A stretch of 64,000 nt of DNA from Holacanthus passer (taxonomy: Eukaryota > Chordata > Actinopteri > Pomacanthidae): assembly GCA_025331565.1 (NCBI GenBank), contig JAFREQ010000040.1:2683501-2747500 (forward strand), in the 5' to 3' direction. The notes under the pieces are model-generated. The model was not told where the DNA came from. It did not search any database and saw only the letters and a list, made by a program, of their open reading frames with translations. The position numbers were made by a program, and so were the translations under genes. Positions within the stretch are counted from its first letter, which is position 1. Every line of letters begins with the position of its first letter. Of this stretch, positions 56,301 to 62,300 are shown piece after piece.

Positions 56301-59300
56301 AGTGCGTGACATGTTGTTCGGCTGTCACATTTTCACACCGCTGCCTGCTGTTGAAGGTAAACTTATGATGCAGACCGTGCCAACAGAAGACATGGTGTGC
56401 AGCCCTGCACCGTGCTGACACATTCACATGCTCACAACGTTACACATTCACTCGTGCTGGCCTGGCCGTGACCCTGCTAGCAGATGATGGAGCACACGGT
56501 ATTCCCCGAAGTGGGTCTGGGCTTTTATTCAGTACTGGTGGAGTCTGGCTGGAGGGAAGGGTCTTTTAGCAGCCTATTCTCACTTCTTGATTTGAACAGG
56601 GAATAAGGGTGGTGCTCCGATGTAGTGGAAGGATCCCCCGTCTGTGGCTTGTCGGCTACAAATGTGTTAGGATTTTTTATATTTTTTTTAAAACGATTTT
56701 TACGCTCCGCCTACTCGAACTCCACTGAAACTCAGTCTACTCCTTTGTTGTTTAATCATGATCCAGTTACATTTTATATTACATGGATTCATAATGAAGT
56801 TTCTCTCCCCCAACTGCAGGATATCACACTGACAGCAGCGCTGGGACGGCAGAGACCTCCTTTTAAGTGTCGCTCTTTATTTTTCTCTTTACTTTCAATT
56901 CAAGTACTTCTTGATTTGTATTAGAAGGACAACAATAAAGCATCAAGATATATTTGTACATAAAACCCTCCCTGCTTACATGTCTTCTCACAGCCACACC
57001 AATGGATGTGAGCTACTGCGTTCCTCTCTCTCATGTGTATCAGCGCTCCGCGTGGAAATCATTACGACTTGTGTTGAAACGATACGGTTTCAATGTTTGA
57101 GCGTCTGCTTGTGTTACAAATTTGCCGCAGATATCGGTTCTGTTTGGAAGATCCATTTCTCTTAAGGCTTAGTACAACATTTTGAACACAAGGTGAAGGA
57201 GTCTGGAGCTTTCTCGGCTTTCTGTTGTTCACAGTGTGAGCAGAATCGCTTCTGGCAACCAGGTCTGTCCGTAACAGCTTTCTTCAGCCGGGTTGTGTTC
57301 AGTTTATAGTCGGCCGGCTACAATAGCTTTGGTCTATTACTCTGTATTTTTTATGTTGTGGGGGTTTCTTGCCAATAGTTGTTATGGGGTAATATTTTTG
57401 AACTCTGATTTTGTGGCGTGGTAGACGGCTAAAATGGAACCTGGCCACAGTCTCGTTCTGCATGCATTAATTTCCGCTCAATGCTTTTGCAGAAATACGG
57501 AGATTAATTTTGTCTCATCTGATAACCATTTTTGCAAGTACAGTAATTACACAGCACCAAAGTCTTCCTGTTGCCTCTAATTGCTTTGACTTCAGGTGCT
57601 TCACAAGCAAGGTTAAACTTCCGCTTCATTTGGTTTCATGTGTTGTAAATTAACATCTAAATAAAACGTGTGTGGGTTTTCTTGACTTCTGGATCCTTTC
57701 CGAAGCGCAATCTTTATTAGGTGTTAAGTGTCTTGGCCCAGATCAAAGCGAATGGCATTCAGCGGTTGTTAATGGCGGTGCCAAGTCATCTGCAAATATA
57801 GCGGGGGACTCTCGGTTTCTGTGTCATTTCACAGGGAGGTCTGGTGCTCAAGTCTGCCGTAATTAATTGATTTACTAATGAAGTTATGGTATGTGCAACT
57901 CTCTACACATCCCTCCCAGTGTCTCCCTGTGCCAGTTTGTCAAGTGCCAGCTTTGGGGACAGCAGTCAGTTTATCATGTTAGTGCTCCTGATGCCTGCGT
58001 TCATAAATACAGAGAGTGATGGAGAGAGAGGAAGACCAGGAGACGCAGCGAGCACTCAGCCAATGATGAGGCTTCTCCATCTCTCAGCGGGGGTCGGGTA
58101 CCTCTGACGGGAGGGGAGGACAGGACTCTTCTGTTCGCTGCCACAGGTCTAAGAGGAGGGGAGGGAAAACTAATGGCAGCACGGTCGGATAAAGGGGAAG
58201 ATGAAGGGAGAGCAGGAGGGATTGAGGTAGGGAGAGAGAAAGGGAAGGAGGTAGATGAAAGAGAGGGAGGGATCGAGAAGGACTGTTTGCCTGCTTAAGC
58301 TTTGGATTTAACAAAAGCTTGAATAAATGCATTTGCATCAGAAATGGTGTGTCATGTTTCTTTCATCATAAAACAACCTGGGTAATAGCTTGGAACACTA
58401 GCCGACAGGATGGAGAAGCTAAAATTTATGTAGAGGCGTTGCACAGCATCAAGCATCAAGCGACTGATGTTTTAAAATTGTGTTATCTCTTACCTGAAGC
58501 TGGCTAAGTATTGAGTGAAACGTCTCCCTTTCATTCATCATGAAATTCACTTGCAAAAGTCGCGGCTAAAACAGCGTGAGAGCTCAGAGCTTGTACATCC
58601 AAACAAGCTTTCAGGCTCTCTAGTGAAGCACTTGGCTTGGGCATTAGGAGGCGAAATGTCAAAACATTATTCATGTGAGCTGTGGGAACGGAGAGGAGAA
58701 GAGAGGAGAGATGGAGAGACAGACAAACTCAGACAGGGGAGCATTTCCATATCGAAGTCAGCGCGGCATGAGGATGGAGCAAAAATAAGTATTCTCATGC
58801 AAATGGAAGTGCATCTCTTGAATTTATGCAAACATAAAAAAGCAATAAACACACACCTAGGGCAAACAGCAAAGTGACTGCATGTACTTCTCTGTTGTTT
58901 GTTGAATGCAGATGTGTCTGCTTTTTTCATATTTAGCTTTTAGGGGCTTGAATCTTAATCTTGCATTTTTTGACAGTTCATAGGTTGGTGAGTGGCCTTG
59001 GGTTTGCAATTGTTAAAATGAGAATACGTGATGCTGAAAAACATGCAGGGCCGTTTCTTTTTTTCTTAAGAATATACATATGTTACTTAAATGTCAATGC
59101 TATATGCAGCTCTCCACTTCTAGAAGGACACAACACACGCCATCCTTACAGCTCTGCATCTTTAAAGTCGACACAAAAAGCAACCACGCTGTAAACCTTG
59201 GGTATACATTTCAGCGTGCCACCTTATCAAACTTCAAACACAGCCTCAGTCTTTGTAGCGCATATGGAGAGATGACGATCACATAAACAAGTGCTTTGTC

Positions 59301-62300
59301 TAGGTGTGGGTCACAGTCAACTTCAAAGTTGAAAAAAAAAAAAAAAAAAACGTGACCCATTTCCTCTCCAAGCTGTAATTGCCGCCTACAACTGTATCGT
59401 GCGTAAACGCGTCACATAATCATGTGCCTGGAAAAGTCTGCAAATTGTTGCAGCACATTGTCTGTAGATGACGTGTGATGATAATCCTTTAAATAGCACA
59501 TCTAGTCTGCAGCTGACTAACCTCCCTGACGATCATTTTGACAATAAGGTCTACAGCAAATATCCAAACCAGCCAGCAGGGAATCATTCATGATGGCTAT
59601 TAGTGGTTGTATTAATAGTCTAGTGAGGAAAGAACAGGCCAGTCTGCTGGGAATCTGGTAATACCTCATAAAAAGTATGATGTTGAATCAAACTTTTTAT
59701 TTAAGAGCTGAAATAAGTTCATAATCTCAACTGTTTTTTAAAAAAAAAAAAAAAACACCATAAAATGATCCATTCATCCATCCATCATCTACTTATCCTT
59801 TGGAGGGTCTGCAGCTGATTCCAGTTCACCCTGGACGGGTCACCACTTTCCATATAATCACATGTGAGAAATTACTTTGTCATACCAAATTAAATTATCG
59901 CTTTACTTCGCTGTGGCAACACGTAATGACTCACAGCACAAATGAGCACAACTGCATAAACTTCCAGCACCTCCAGAAGACAACAAGCCTGAATGTGGCA
60001 GTTTTACAAGGGGCACTTACTCGGCCTGCATCGCACGGCATAATTAGGTCCCCTTGAGGTCCAGTTTTGGCATTTGTGCTCCTATTTACCCACATCTGTT
60101 TGCAACTAGTTGACCCATATTGCACATGGCTGTGGAATGTCCAGTAAATTGTTCGAGAATGCAATATGTGCTCCTATTTTTGACCTCCACTCTCCCAAAA
60201 ATCTGTTTGTCAGGCTTTAAGATCGCTGAAGGAAAGAAAAATAATGTGAGCTTTAAGGAAAATGCTTTTTTTTTTTTCTCTCTTCTGCAGCAGTTTGTCC
60301 AAATACCATTGTTATCTACTGGAGTTCAAAGCCAAGACTATTACAAAGCACATATCACTATAAATAACTGTCAAGATACTGTACATGTGCTAACAGCTGA
60401 CCTTTTTCCATTCCAAACGCCCACAAGGGGGAATCATCAGTGGAGCCACATTTAACCGCAGCTGGCAGTATCAAGATGCAAAGATTATGAGCACTAATGA
60501 ATATTAGGCAACTTGCAGCTGGCCGGGTGTTCAGACGCAGTTCACCCCCATTGATTTCCCTGTTGGGTGAAGACAACTTTATCCCAGTGGCAAGTCCCTG
60601 GCTTATCTCCCTCGACTGCAAGGCAGCCGACAGACAGACAGGGTGTTTCCTGGCCCCGTTTCATCATGATTCAAGCCTGGCAGGTGCGGGCGGGATACCT
60701 GACTGAGGCGAGACACACAGGGGCAGCAAAGAGCAGGAGGGCCGAGGGCGGGTTAAGAAGTGGACAAAGATGCCCAGCTGTGAAGGGGGCAGCCATACAG
60801 GGGCAATATTCAAGGCAGTACAATTAACACAAAGCCCAGTGTGTTGGATTATAACAGAGAGCAGGTGGCTGTGAAAGACAAGAGAGAGAAAAGTGAGAGT
60901 AAGTGGCAAGAAAGGTGGCAGATGGCTGTAGAGATGAATGTGTCCATACTGAGCGGCACAGGAGGAAAAAGAGAAGATCACAACAGAGGAAACTATTCGA
61001 CTATACTACTCTAATAGAACTTAACGAGATTCATTTCCAGCTCATATCAGAGAGCCGTAGCCACAAAACACTATTAGCTGCAGAAAATGAGCTGATTTCA
61101 AATATGCACTCATTGATTCACCGCTGCACCTTCGAGAGAGGAAATTACTTTGACAAAGAACAAACTGCAACTTTGGTTATTTTCTAGATCCATCGGGTGA
61201 TGACCTGATAACAAACTGATGAAGAAACAGGAAACTAGAAAACTTTCTGTCGGCAAATGTGTTTGGATTAGTGTTGCCGAAACCAAGACAGAGGTACGCA
61301 CTCAGAAAAGCGAGAAAATATTCTCTGTGATATTTATGGATTAAAAAGAGATTAATTTCTTCAAAGCCCCGCTTAGGGCAGACCCCATGTACAAGGCCAG
61401 CTGCCTCAGTAATTCACTCCATTCATCATCAACTCAAAAAAAAAAAAAAAAAAAAAGAGACTTGGGGCCATGTAAAGTGGCAAAACCCTTATCAATGGTG
61501 TCAAACACAAACACACAATGAGCTGCAGGTCATCATTATTTCTGACTTTATGTCCTCCAATCAGAGGGGGTGACACAGCTGGGGGCCACCGGTTGGACAC
61601 TTCTATGCTAATCCATTAGCCACCTGCTTCAAGACAGGGAGGAGGGCGGGTTCACGCTTGATTAAACTTCGCTGTCTTCCTCAATAAAATGGGAGAGTCT
61701 GAGCCAACAGCAAAGCAGTGAAAAAAAATCTGCTGTATTAAGATTGTTTTAACTTCATTCCCTTTATTGTTTTATTGCTCCTCCATTTTCCACCTTGTTT
61801 TATTTAGATGACGCTTTCTCGAAATTCTGTCATGTTCATCATCTTGAATTCCTCGTTGCTTTCTTGCTTCGTGGAGAGCTTTTTACTTGCCCCGTGGGTT
61901 CGACTAGGATTATTACGACTGTGCAAATGATCTCAAATCTAAGCTGTATCACATTTTCTCTAACGATGGGAGATAATGAAACAAAATTACCTCAAGAACT
62001 GGGATGTTAACATTATTTTGCACATTTTGCTTCTATTTTCGGGCACTTAGTGTTTTCGCTGCTCCTAGCCACTGTCCTTGGTGTCTGCTTTTGTTGTACT
62101 CGGCACTCAGCAGCTCCACTCTGGGAATTAGTGTTCAAACCTCTCCTTTGGATTTAAAGGAAAATGCACAACAAGAAAGGCTGTGCTGCAGCTTTCCAGG
62201 CACTCTCCCTTTACCAGCATACAGCGGGTTCATGTTTGGATAAAGCTGCTAAAAGACGGCCTTTACATGTCTAAGGGTGCTGCATGAAAGCAAGTGCATT

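Noticed and set aside
61493..61606. Possible MITE with GGTGTCAAAC and GGTTGGACACTT ends
   Set aside because: The ends pair poorly and no target duplication is visible, so it is not listed as an element.
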